From: Antedon mediterranea
Lineage: Eukaryota > Echinodermata > Crinoidea > Comatulida > Antedonidae
Assembly (NCBI RefSeq): GCF_964355755.1
Contig: NC_092672.1
Location: forward strand, 24,548,501-24,612,500
DNA length: 64,000 nucleotides
Reading direction: 5' to 3'
The position numbers were made by a program, and so were the translations under genes. Below, piece after piece: positions 1 to 9,508 of this stretch (the stretch's first letter is position 1; each line of letters starts with the position of its first letter). The notes beneath the pieces were generated by a model that was given only the letters and a program-made list of their open reading frames with translations, was not told the DNA's origin and did no database searches.

Positions 1-1015
1 TTATTTCAGGTGCTTTATAGTTGTTGCTTTGTCTTTTTTTCCAATTTATATTTGTGTATGTTTTTTTACAATCAATCATTGTGAGTTTATTTTAAATACT
101 TGCATATTATTGTAAGTGTTAAAGCTTTGTACATTATATTATATACGTTATGAAATAAAATGTGAACAAGATGATTTATTGTTAAAGCTTTGTACATTAT
201 ATTATATACGTTATGAAATAAAATGCGAATAAGATGATTTATTGTTAAAGCTTTGTACATTATATTATATACGTTATGAAATAAAATGTGAATAAGATGA
301 TATATTTTTGTATATAGACAATTGTAAAAATGAACACATTTAATATTGTGTGTTTATATGATGTGGGATTTTTAGGTGGATGTGTGTTAACAGATAACAA
401 TAGTGATAGTAACAATAATAATGCACAGTTACAATACTGATAACAATGTAGTCACTCATATAAACAAATAAAATATATAAATATTATTATATAATTTACT
501 TATATAATGAGGACATGTTCACCTAAAGAGTGTGAGTGCTGGCTGTGTACAGGCTGATAGTCATTAAATTGTTTACACAACTTTTACCTGCTGCCACAAT
601 ATTAGGTTAATTACATTTGGTATTTTAAGATGGAAATTATCTGCAATTTTGAGGCAATTTTTATATGAAGTTTAAAAATCCAATAAATTGAAAGAAGAAT
701 ACCAATCTAATATAATAGTTTTTGTATGTTTTTTTTTTCTGTAGGTAGGTTATGCAAACATTATGAATTATTCATCATGTGTAGTGCATCAGCTATGTTT
801 GTTATAATGAATTGCTATGTTTAAAAAAAATCATCAGAAAATCACTATTAATTTATTTTGTGCATTATGAGAAATGCAGTTTATGGCTCAGCAAATGATG
901 CAAACTAAGGGATTTAATGTATTACCAGTCTGTGGTACAAGGGTTGTTGTTATTGTAATTATTAGGCCCATTATTGACAGTCCATTGGGGGAAACAACAA
1001 AAGCTGACCCGAAAA
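1..1015. other. AT-rich non-coding stretch
   Basis: No open frame with coding character was seen on either strand. Apart from the tandem repeat at 118-306 the stretch holds only short A/T runs and several AATAAA-type hexamers. It could be the 3' flank of a gene lying to the left of the window, but nothing here proves that. Confidence 0.5.
118..306. repeat. 63-bp tandem repeat, three copies
   Basis: A unit beginning GTTAAAGCTTTGTACATT starts at 118, 181 and 244, an exact 63-bp period with only a few substitutions between copies. Each copy contains GAAATAAAATG, so each carries an AATAAA hexamer. This is a minisatellite-like local duplication. Confidence 0.9.
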
Positions 1016-1021
1016 TGGTTC

Positions 1022-1620
1022 TTACCAAAGAATATATGTCACAAGAATGAGTAATCCGCGATTTTCCCTGTAACAGTAATATTGTCCATGTGGTAGGGCG
1101 CCGCCATAAGTAAAGGATGTATACAACTTTTTGTGACGGTTACACTAATCTAAGCCTGCACCACCGATAGTATTTTCATGATAAAAAATGTTATCAACTA
1201 CATGCCAACATCATGTTAAATGCTGTTTGGATATTTAATTGTTCGTTTCATGCAATTTATGTAGTAAAAACTGCCGAAAAAACAGTTCGCTTCATCAACC
1301 GGGCGTGAATTGATGTTTACGCGTTTTCACGAAGGATAGTTTAATAATATTTCTATATTTAACTTGTTTCTGGTATAACAAATAAATGTTAATGAAATTT
1401 AACATTGTATCCTATTAATAACATGTATTTTATACTAATTTATATCTTAAAAACAATACTTAATTTACCGGGCGTAGATTAGTACGCGGCAATGGTAAAG
1501 AATAGGCCGTGCTGAGTAACGCTTCGTTGATTTTTGGAGTTGCTGTTAGGCTTTTTTGTGAACTAATTTAGTATGGTAGTAAATAGTTTTCTGTAGAAGT
1601 GAATGTACACTACTTTGGTA
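1022..1620 (+). repeat. Dispersed repeat, copy 1 left part
   Basis: The segment starting TTACCAAAGAATATAT aligns almost base for base with 3692 onward (second copy), including the phrases GTAATCCGCGATTTTCCC and GGTAGGGCGCCGCCATAAGT. The alignment breaks at 1620, where the hAT-type element begins, and resumes at 3225. No coding capacity is evident; the family identity is unknown. Confidence 0.85.
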
Positions 1621-1928
1621 CAGGGGTGGCGCCAGGATCTTCCGGACGCGGGGGCTACATTCCCCGACGAGGGGGCTATGCGAGCGAAGCGAGCATCACT
1701 AGGCTGGGGGCCAGGGGGCCGCCAAGGGCCCCCGGTGGGGGTCCAGGGGCCGAAGCCCCCGGAAGCAACGCGTTCTAGCGTCATTTGAGGTCATTTTAAT
1801 CAGATTTAGGGTAGCCATTTTTTCCATTTTTTATAATGCATAAATAAAATACTGCGTGCAAAAAAACGATGCGCGGTGACTGTTTCAATCCATATTTTTC
1901 AATTTAAAAAATAAAAGTTCAAAGAAAA

Positions 1929-2180
1929 ATAGAGTTGGAGGTCCCGGAAATTAGACTTATTATACTTCAAAACATGAAACAAAATATATAAGTCCCTATC
2001 ATGGTTGTGACTGAGCTAAGAAATGTTTGAAAAATAGAGATGTTAGGTCCCGGAAAATGCACTTCTTGTACTTCGAAATATGACCAGCTTTATTGTTGGG
2101 GCTGAGCTAAGAAAATGTTTAAAACTAGAGCTGCAGGTCTTCAAAAAATTGCATTTTATACTTTGGAAACATCAAGCCTA
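1929..2180. repeat. Three degenerate ~95-bp units inside the hAT element
   Basis: The phrase AGAG-(N)6-GGTCCCGGAAA followed by a T-rich block and then GACTGAGCTAAGAAA recurs at about 1930, 2035 and 2125, the third copy being the most diverged. These are internal, imperfect tandem copies within the transposon. Confidence 0.6.
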
Positions 2181-2505
2181 GAGGCTTAAAAAACGCAAGT
2201 AGACCTTTTTCAGTCGGGGAAATAAGTTTATTCCTCCCAAGTGTATGCGTGCGTACCATCTGGACTTCCGAGTGGTGAGAAATTCATGACATACAGGACA
2301 TTGAAAATGTAATAACTTAGCTATAATAAGATGTTGGCTAAGCGAAAATGGCACGTTTTTTTTTTGTTTAGTAATTGATGAAAAATTCATTTAGGTGCCC
2401 CACGGTACAGAAGGTTACTTGTAAATTTAAAAATTGGTGAACATACGAACAATTAACTTAATTCGTTTTTGCTGTAGTGTAGCGTACGTCGACACAGTAC
2501 ACGAC

Positions 2506-3160
2506 GTAACCGTCGGTAAACTTCGCCTGGAAAATAACTACAGTACACATTTTGGTCCCCTGATGGAACATGATATCACGCGTCTCGACCCAACGTTGAA
2601 CGATTCGTACAAAGGGATACCGCCAGACAAGTGCGTACCTAACTATTGTTTAGTAGTAAGTTAGATCGCTGGCAATAATGAATGCATATAAAGTGCATAA
2701 TATCACTCTGACGTACTCTCACGGTCAATGAAACGTCGCGGTTTTCTAGGCGCTGAAGCTAGCTACGAAGTGAACGCGAACGCTTTTTACTGTATATTAT
2801 ATTCCCCGACAAAAAGTACCCGTGTTCCCTTCGGTAACCGTCAGTAAACTTCGCCTGGAAAATAACTACATTACACATTTTGGTCCCTGGATGGAACTTG
2901 ATATCACGCGTCTCGACCCAACGTTGAACGATTCGTACAAAGGGATACCGCCAGACAAGTGCGTACCTAGCTAATGTTTAGTAGTAAGTTAGATCGCTGG
3001 CAATAATGAATGCATAAAAGTGCATAATAGCCCTCTGACGTACTCTCACGTTCAATGGAACGTCGTGGTTTTCTAGGCGCTGAAGCTGTATGAAGTGAAC
3101 GCGAACGTTTTTTACTGTATATTATATTCCCCGACAAAAAGTACCCGTGTTCCCCGACGG
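2506..3160. repeat. 328-bp tandem duplication inside the hAT element
   Basis: The unit starting GTAACCGTC(A/G)GTAAACTTCG occurs at 2506 and again at 2834. Both copies run through ATCACGCGTCTCGACCCAAC and end near GACAAAAAGTACCCGTGTTCC. Differences are scattered single substitutions and small indels. A 76-codon open frame in copy 1 is interrupted in copy 2, so it is not treated as a gene. Confidence 0.85.
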
Positions 3161-3224
3161 GGGGGCTAGGCTCCCCGACGAGGGGGCTAGAGCCCCCGTA
3201 GCCCCCCCGCTGGCGCCACCACTG

Positions 3225-3336
3225 CTTTGGTATTATATATGCATTATAAAATGTTTTACAATCGCAAAATATATTATCATAATTCTATTTAATCATAATG
3301 TGACATGTATAATATCTATTAAATCAAGTCTTATTT
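3225..3336 (+). repeat. Dispersed repeat, copy 1 right part
   Basis: This is the continuation of the 1022-1620 segment after the hAT insertion. TATTATAAAAT / GCATTATAAAATG and TTTACAATNGCAAAATATATT match positions 4321-4422 of the second copy. Confidence 0.8.
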
Positions 3337-3400
3337 AGTCTGTATACATTCGCATCCCATCTGAGGGCGGGCATCACTCTCTGTTACAAATTTATTATGC

Positions 3401-3442
3401 AAAAATCGCGGAATACTCATTCTTGTGATATATAATCTTTGT
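3401..3442 (-). repeat. Inverted 42-bp fragment of the dispersed repeat end
   Basis: The reverse complement of this segment reads ACAAAGATTATATATCACAA followed by GAATGAGTATTCCGCGATTTT. It is nearly identical to the start of the duplicated segment at 3692-3733. The two lie head to head about 250 bp apart. Confidence 0.75.
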
Positions 3443-3691
3443 TCTTACTAAAATCTCAATAATCTCAAATCAACTGATGGTCGCCGACGTTGACATTCCG
3501 AACAGAATACCTCCGACTCGTTTCGTAGATATTTTGACAGAACAGACAATAAACTATTGGACAAAGCTACCTCGATTACACAAAACAGTACTGGTCAACA
3601 GTCAGTATTTTTACAGATTTAAAAAACAAAGCTTGTGGATAAAGCAAAAGAACGATTCACGTGACGAGTAAAGGATCCTTTTCTTTACGAA

Positions 3692-4422
3692 TTACCAAAG
3701 AATATATATCACAAGAATGAGTAATCCGCGATTTTCCCTGTAACAGTAATATTGTCCATGTGGTAGGGCGCCGCCATAAGTGTGGATGTATCTGTGATGT
3801 ATACAACTTTTTGTGACGGTTTCAATAATCAAAGGCTAGACCACCGGTAGTATTTTCATGATAAAAAATGTTATCAACTACATGACAACATCATGTTAAA
3901 TACTATTTGGATATTTAATTGTTCGTTTTATGCAATTTATTTAGTAAAAACTGCCGTATAAACAGTTTGCTTTATCAACCGGGCGCTACGATAGCGTGAC
4001 CGGGCGTGTTGGTGTTTACGCGTTTTCACGAAGGATAGTTTAATAATATTCCTATATTTAACTTGTTTCTGGTAAAACAAATAAATGTTAATGAAATTAA
4101 ACATTTTATCCTGTTAATAACATGTATTTTATACTAATTTATATCATAAAAGCAATACCTAATTTACCGGGCGTAGAGTAGTACGCGGCAATGGTAAAGA
4201 ATAGGCCGTGTTGAGTAACGATTCGTTGATTTTTGGTGTTGCTGTGTTAGGCCTTTTTTGTGAACTAATTTAGCATGTTAGTAAATAATTGTCTGTAAAA
4301 GTGAATGTACACTAGTTTGTTAATAAATATGTATTATAAAATAGTTTACAATTGCAAAATATATTATCATAATTCTATTTAATGTGACATGTATATATAT
4401 CTATTAAATCAAGTCCTTATTT
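3692..4422 (+). repeat. Dispersed repeat, copy 2 (uninterrupted)
   Basis: The segment matches 1022-1620 plus 3225-3336 and contains no insertion at the position where copy 1 carries the hAT element. The aligned empty site is GTTTGTTA at 4315-4322. Copy 2 has a small insertion near 3980 (GCTACGATAGCGTGACCGGGC) that copy 1 lacks. No coding capacity was seen. Confidence 0.85.
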
Positions 4423-4552
4423 CGCCATATATCATAGAAGCGTCTATACAAAGTGGATTTTCAAAAACATTTTCATCACGTCTGCATGTCTCGTGTAGTT
4501 TATGATGCGACAAGATATTGGTTTTCTTGGTTATTAGAACCGATTGTGACGC

Positions 4553-4696
4553 ATGGAAACAACAAAACTGTTGAAACAACTCTTTCACTACTGTACCTTT
4601 GCGAAATGTGAATCGGAATTGGATCCGTGTACGTTGACGGTGTATGGCCGTTTTCTATCATATCACGACGCATGCATCAGAGAAAACGAAAAATAG
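4553..4696 (+). other. Short coding-like island, unrecognised
   Basis: A 47-codon ATG-to-stop frame reads METTKLLKQLFHYCTFAKC and, near its end, YGRFLSYHDACIRENEK. The balanced composition and the C-x4-C / H-x2-C spacing look more like decayed coding sequence than chance AT-rich translation. No family is recognised and no splice partners were found. Confidence 0.25.
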
Positions 4697-6213
4697 GTGT
4701 GCATTAAATCATTAAAGACGGTACTACTCATATTGTGACGTGTTGTGATGAATGCGATCGATGGGACGGTATGATTTATTTTTGCAAAGGTTAGATCAAC
4801 GTGTTGGTATAATGTGGTTCGGTTAAATCGTGGTACAGTACATGCTTTATAGATCGTAGCACCAAAGTACTTAATAACAATTGCTTGGTGCTCACGCCCG
4901 TGCCCGCGAAGTTGATCTTAAACGATTACAGCGATTGCAGAAACAAGGCTGTGTTTGCGTGTGGACGGTATCAGCCTTCGGATGGTTTATATTGAAATAT
5001 CTCGATTGGCTTCATATAAAAACAAGAATTGTGTACAAAATTATTGTTTTTGTTCATAAATGTATTTACTCTGTTTCCTTTATACCTTTTTTTATTTAAC
5101 CGTGATCCACTTTCATTTAATTTCGACTTCTCTCCTCTAATTGATCCCACCCGACTTTTCGTTGCACGATCTAATCGGAAAGCTGGGGACAATACTTTTC
5201 TATCACCTCTCCGCGGATCTGGAACGTAACGCGCTTCCTGTCGATTTAAGAGGAGCGAATTCGGCAACTCTATTTAAACATCAAAAACTTTTCTTTAATT
5301 AATAATAGGCGTACTAGTGTTGTTAGGCGCTCTGTTCATTGTAGAGGGCGCCTATACGAACTTATAGAATAGAATATAAATAAATATTCTTTTGAAACGT
5401 GTAACTTAAACACATCTGATATCAATGATCAGTGGCCTCTTGTACCTGACAATGATGGATGCAGCCTGTTTGGTTCTCATTGCTTTTTCTCAGTGGGTGA
5501 AAACGTATAGGAAGGTGCGTTCCTACTCTGTTTGGTTATCCAGAAACAATTCCCGTATCGGATGAGTGCTTTCAACGATGTAATGTAGACGCGGCAGTAT
5601 GTGAGCCATAAGTCGGTAGAAATCTTGTCGTATGCGACATGATTTGATTATCGTATACAGATGTGTGGCTGTTATCGTATGTTTGTGATACATCGTATTC
5701 TTATTTTGTTTTCTAAATAAAACTTTCTAGCCAAAAAAGAAAAAAAAATTGTCGTATGCAGATGTGTGTCTCTTATCGTATGTTTACAATGTTTTAATAT
5801 TTCTGTAATAACAAACTAAAAATCGTATTTTAATTTTTTAAATTATTTGTTATCTTTTTTTGATTTCTTACAAAGATGGGGATGATGTTAAATTGAAATT
5901 CATGAAAGCGCCTTGATTGATGCAAGCATGCAAATGTATTAGACACGGTCATAATAATATTATTGACAATGGTGCGTGCCATACTGTTCTTGATAATGAA
6001 ACAAACATTAAATTAACATAGCTAAACTATGAACACATCTATGGTCTTTCTCGTTATGCCTGGGGAAGCGATATGGAAACGGTAGTAAAACAGTGTTAGA
6101 ACATTGATCCCAAACAGGAATAATGTTGCTAAGATACGAAAAGGAAAAGCAGAAAACTCAAAGCATAGAATACTTTGAAGAGATTTGCAAAAGAGTTGTG
6201 TTGACCAGAGGCT
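4697..6213. other. Non-coding stretch with one more coding-like island
   Basis: No supported gene. A short frame near 5518-5610 reads CVPTLFGYPETIPVSDEC and then stops shortly after a few more cysteines. It may be another remnant of the same kind as 4553-4696. Around 5324-5355 a 7-bp inverted pair TAGGCGC/GCGCCTA forms a small hairpin. The rest is AT-rich. Confidence 0.35.
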
Positions 6214-6810
6214 ATGAATTGCATAGAGCCAGGCACTCATCGTTTTACGAATATTTATCGTACATCTGTATACGATAATCAAATCAATGGCATGTTGTTC
6301 CCAGAGCAGATTTACGGATTTCGAAAAGTATTGAGTTTCATGCATCAAACTATAGCACAACCAGAAGATTTGTTGAGAAAACCGATATTGAAACTGAAAA
6401 GGAGCACTTGGCAGTGCATCAAGAGCGTAGACCTTAAGGTTGATTTTGGCGAATTTATAGAAAATGCAAACATCGACGTCTTAACCATGTATCATAACGT
6501 ACTGGGTGGTATTAAACGTGAAATGAATAGAAAAGACAGTTTCCTACCAAACACTCTGTTCGATGTCATAGAGAACATTAATGTGCCACAGGGACTCTTG
6601 TGTCTTCCAAGGTCTTTTATAGCAGCCACACAGATGGCTATGCAAAAGGAATATAAATCTACCATGAAGAAATTACATCCCCACGTGACACCGGAGCTCA
6701 TACAAGAATATGCTACATTCACTCCATCGGACATTCTGAACGACACACGCATTTCTGAAAGGTTCTGTCTAAAGACAGCCATTCTTTTCTTGTTATTCGG
6801 CCGACTTTGA
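6214..6810 (+). CDS. Unrecognised 198-residue reading frame, copy A
   Basis: The frame is open for 198 codons and has non-repetitive, protein-like composition, with motifs such as LPRSFIAATQMAMQKEYKS and ELIQEYATFTPSDILNDTR. I do not recognise the family and can assign no function; no signal peptide or obvious membrane segment is present. The part from about 6260 on is duplicated at 11350-11900. Beyond the TGA at 6808-6810 the same frame continues for some 30 charged, protein-like codons (ERENPFICWDEEHNRLEEE), so the stop may be a decay mutation shared by both copies or a read-through site. The start ATG at 6214 lies outside the duplicated part and may not be real. It may be a fragment of a larger gene, a captured transposon or viral-type gene, or a pseudogene. 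Confidence 0.4.
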   Translation: MNCIEPGTHRFTNIYRTSVYDNQINGMLFPEQIYGFRKVLSFMHQTIAQPEDLLRKPILKLKRSTWQCIKSVDLKVDFGEFIENANIDVLTMYHNVLGGIKREMNRKDSFLPNTLFDVIENINVPQGLLCLPRSFIAATQMAMQKEYKSTMKKLHPHVTPELIQEYATFTPSDILNDTRISERFCLKTAILFLLFGRL

Positions 6811-6990
6811 CATTCGATAGAACGTGAAAATCCCTTTATATGCTGGGATGAGGAGCATAACCGACTTGAGGAGGAGCCAGCGTTTTCCGGGTTTTTTAAA
6901 ATTTGTACTTCAGCATTGTTGAAACATATAGCTTGCGTGCTTTCCTCACATATATAATAAACATATATCTAATAATAGTTTTTTATAATT
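6260..6990 (+). repeat. Segmental duplication, copy A
   Basis: Homology with 11350-12080 starts at GTACATCTGTATACGATAAT and ends at TAATAATAGTTTTTTATAAT, a constant offset of 5090 bp for most of its length. It is roughly 98% identical by eye. Copy B then continues into the LTR-like sequence at 12081, whereas copy A continues into AT-rich sequence. Confidence 0.9.
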
Positions 6991-7364
6991 TTTGTTTCAT
7001 TAATGGCTTTCAAAATCATCATAATGACAGAAGATGAATGTCGATAGTATTCGACAGAACAGAGTCTTTTTCAATGTACTATAAGCAATGTGGAATGGTA
7101 AAGAGTTGGAACAGATTTCAAGAGTTTCGTCCCGACAATTAAGATCGTGTAATGAGTATCCAAGTACCAGTTTCGATTCATGAAGCCTAACGGATTTTCA
7201 TGTTTGCCGAGATTGATGGTAGACTGGTATTTGCCTTCAATTCAAGGACGTCACCATGTACGTTGTTACTTTACAGACGAATTTGAAGAGCACTTTACAA
7301 ACAGGTGAAATGATGGATACGCCAAGAAATTTGAAGTTAAGTCAACGCTTTTGCTAAACACCTG
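6991..7364. other. Non-coding, with a possible decayed coding island
   Basis: A frame near 7045-7142 reads TESFSMYYKQCGMVKSWNRF and runs into a stop. It has the same protein-like texture as the frame at 6214-6810 and could be a remnant of the same original gene region. Nothing else is supported up to the LINE tail at 7365. Confidence 0.3.
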
Positions 7365-7573
7365 TTATTTTATTTTATTTTATTTTATTCAATTTCCAGG
7401 TAACATACAAAAATCATAAACAAGGTACGGCATCATTCAACAAAACAGAACAAAAGTACTATCAGCACCTGCGGGTAACCAAAAGTGGATCAGTTCAAAA
7501 GAACTGCACTGTCGAGTGGCTTTCCCAACTAATAGTACGAAAAACGCAATAGACATAAAAACACAGTGATAGT

Positions 7574-8001
7574 CTAGATGAATTCGATATCAGTAATACA
7601 TTTTTTCAAATCCCTTCTAAACCCCCCAAAGATAAACAGGACTTTGTTACGAACTTCATGCGGGATACATTCCCATATTCGAGGGAAATTAACAAACAGG
7701 GAGTATTTAAATGCATTAGTTCTAGCATACATGTGTTTAAAGGTGAGGGACTCTGGATACCGAGAATTAATTGTAAGGTATTCAAATATATCAAAATCAA
7801 TTAAATTATGCAAACACTTAACTACAAAAATTATACTATGAAATTTCATTCTTTGAACCATATCTGGTAAATTTAGAATCTTAAGCCTGTCAGTGAAATT
7901 GCCTTCAACATACAATTTAGTAACCCGTCTTAATGACTTGTTAATAGCTATATTATGTTGTTTTTGATGTGGATCCCACACAGGAGCACCATATTCAAAT
8001 A
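7574..8001 (-). pseudogene. LINE ORF2 C-terminal part, frame-shifted from the RT
   Basis: The frame continues the RT protein after an extra T at about 8001: the upstream frame ends LFNALCRPVI-stop, while this frame carries EYGAPVWDPHQKQHN and then RRVTKLYVEGNFTDRLKILN. The pattern RPVIEYGxPVWDPH is the usual post-RT motif of CR1/L2/Jockey elements. The piece also carries the conserved IPHEVRN motif before the stop at 7574. The single extra base (GTTATTTGAA where GTTATTGAA would be in frame) is the only visible lesion here. Confidence 0.85.
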
Positions 8002-9508
8002 ACAGGTCGACATAGTGCATTAAAAAGTCGTAGTAAAATTTCGGTGTCATTGAAACCTACAAACCGTTTGATAAACCCAAGCATTCTCATAGATTTCATC
8101 GATACATCATTAACGTGAGCAGACCATGTTAAATCACGTGAGAAGTTAATACCAAGATATTTATGTGAATTAACAGCTTCAAGGGGATTGGATTCGATTG
8201 TATAAATAAAATGAGGGATACAATTACGTTTCCTAGTTATGTGCATGACTTTACACTTCTTTGCATTTAATTTCATTTTATTATCCTCACACCATTTGGA
8301 AATTTTACAAAGATCCTGTTGTAAAGTAAGTGCATCATGACGACTGAATACAGGTTTATAAATTACTGTATCGTCTGCATACTGCTTCATAACAGAAGAG
8401 GTATTTAGAGGTAGGTCATAAACAAAGAGATTAAATAGAAGCGGGCCTAACACGGATCCCTGAGGAACACCCGAGCCCACTCTATCCCAATCCGAATGCT
8501 CCTTATTAAGAACAACACGTTGGAATCTGTCACTGAGAAAGGAGTGAAGACACTTTAGGAGAGATCCACATACTCCCATGTTGTGCAGTTTCTTGATTAC
8601 TAAATCATGGGGAACACGGTCAAAGGCCTTCTCCCAATCAAGGAATATTGCATCAATTACAGGAGGTTGTCTAACATCCATTGTTTGTGACCAATCATGA
8701 TATAACGCTGAGGCCTGTGTAATACACGATCTACCTGGATAAAACCCGTGTTGCGTGGGACTTATAAATCCAAAAAATTGAAGATGAAAAAGAATGTTAT
8801 CTGCTATAATACGTTCAAAAACCTTACCTATAATAGAACATAGCGATATGGGTCGATAATTATTAACATCGTTCCGATTACCTGACTTAAAAATAGGAGT
8901 GACATTCGCGAGTTTCCAATCTTTTGGTACAAAGCCATCCGTTACGAACTTGTTAAACATTTTGCACAACAATGGGGCAATAATTGGAGCTGACATGGAT
9001 AACATTTTAGGTGTAATCCCGTCTGGTCCAGGGGATTTGTTGGGTTTCAATGACAATAGAGCCTCGAAAATAGTTTTTTCAGTAATATTAATGTTATTAA
9101 GGGAAACAATATCTGGGTGAACACAATTACAGATCTCATGGTTAACATTGAAATTACGATTAGGTTCGTTAAAGTTTGACGCAAAGAATGTGGAAAATGC
9201 ATTTACCGCATCAATATCGGAAACCAAGGGTATACCGTTAAAAACAAAGTTCTTGACTTGTCCAGTCTTACGCCTAGTCTTAACATAATAATAATAATAA
9301 TAATAATAATATCTATCTACAGGTTTAACTTTACTGCATCTAGCGTTAATATTAAAATAAACCCCAAGGTGGTCACTTGTAGTGAGACCGGGATGACTTC
9401 TGAAATTACATACAATGTCAGGGTTATTGCACAAGACCAGATCAATAATGCTACTTTTGGTGTTAGATACACGAGTAAAAAAATCAACAAATTGTATAGT
9501 ATCAAGTG
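8002..9508 (-). pseudogene. LINE reverse transcriptase segment of ORF2
   Basis: RT motifs occur in the right order: LKPNKSPGPDGI, NNYRPISLCSIIGKVFERI, GFYPGRSC, FLDWEKAFDRVPHDL, GSGVPQGSVLGPLLF, QYADDTVIY (catalytic YADD near 8368-8385) and the thumb motif HKYLGINF. The N-terminal part (IDLVLCNNPDIV, TSDHLGVYFNI) is the tail of the endonuclease domain, read in a frame one base off from the preceding part; the shift lies near 9510. The linker between endonuclease and RT is much shorter than usual and contains nine tyrosine codons from a TAA microsatellite (9285-9312). It would copy element RNA into DNA at a nicked target if intact. Confidence 0.9.
9285..9312. repeat. (TAA)n microsatellite inside the LINE linker
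   Basis: About nine ATA/TAA units lie in frame within the LINE coding strand, giving a run of nine Tyr codons. The surrounding protein linker between endonuclease and RT is shortened, so the microsatellite sits at or near a deletion junction. Confidence 0.85.

Larger units (their letters stand above)
1621..3224. mobile_element. Non-autonomous hAT-type DNA transposon, 1604 bp
   Basis: The left end reads CAGGGGTGGCGCCAG and the reverse complement of the right end reads CAGTGGTGGCGCCAG, so the 15-bp ends match at all but one base. The 8-bp sequence CTTTGGTA lies directly outside both ends (1613-1620 and 3225-3232), as expected for a target-site duplication. The paralogous segment at 4311-4325 has only one similar octamer (GTTTGTTA) and no insert, so it acts as an empty site. 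Eight-base duplications with CAG-starting ends are the hallmark of the hAT superfamily. Both ends carry GC-rich subterminal motifs around CCCCGACGAGGGGGCT. No transposase reading frame is present; the interior consists of tandem duplications. Confidence 0.88.

Noticed and set aside
1563-1788. Open frames on both strands rich in Gly/Pro
   Set aside because: They span the GC-rich end of the hAT-type element and its target duplication; low-complexity composition, no homology.
2434-2664. 76-codon plus-strand frame
   Set aside because: Lies in the internal tandem duplication of the hAT element; the second copy breaks it.
3477-3671. 64-codon plus-strand frame
   Set aside because: Protein-like composition but no recognised family, no splice partners; kept only as part of the coding-island observation.
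5029-5267. Frames on both strands with LFVARSNRKAGDNTF (+) or RRGDRKVLSPAFRL (-)
   Set aside because: Vaguely like LINE C-terminal sequence, but too short and without a matching neighbour.
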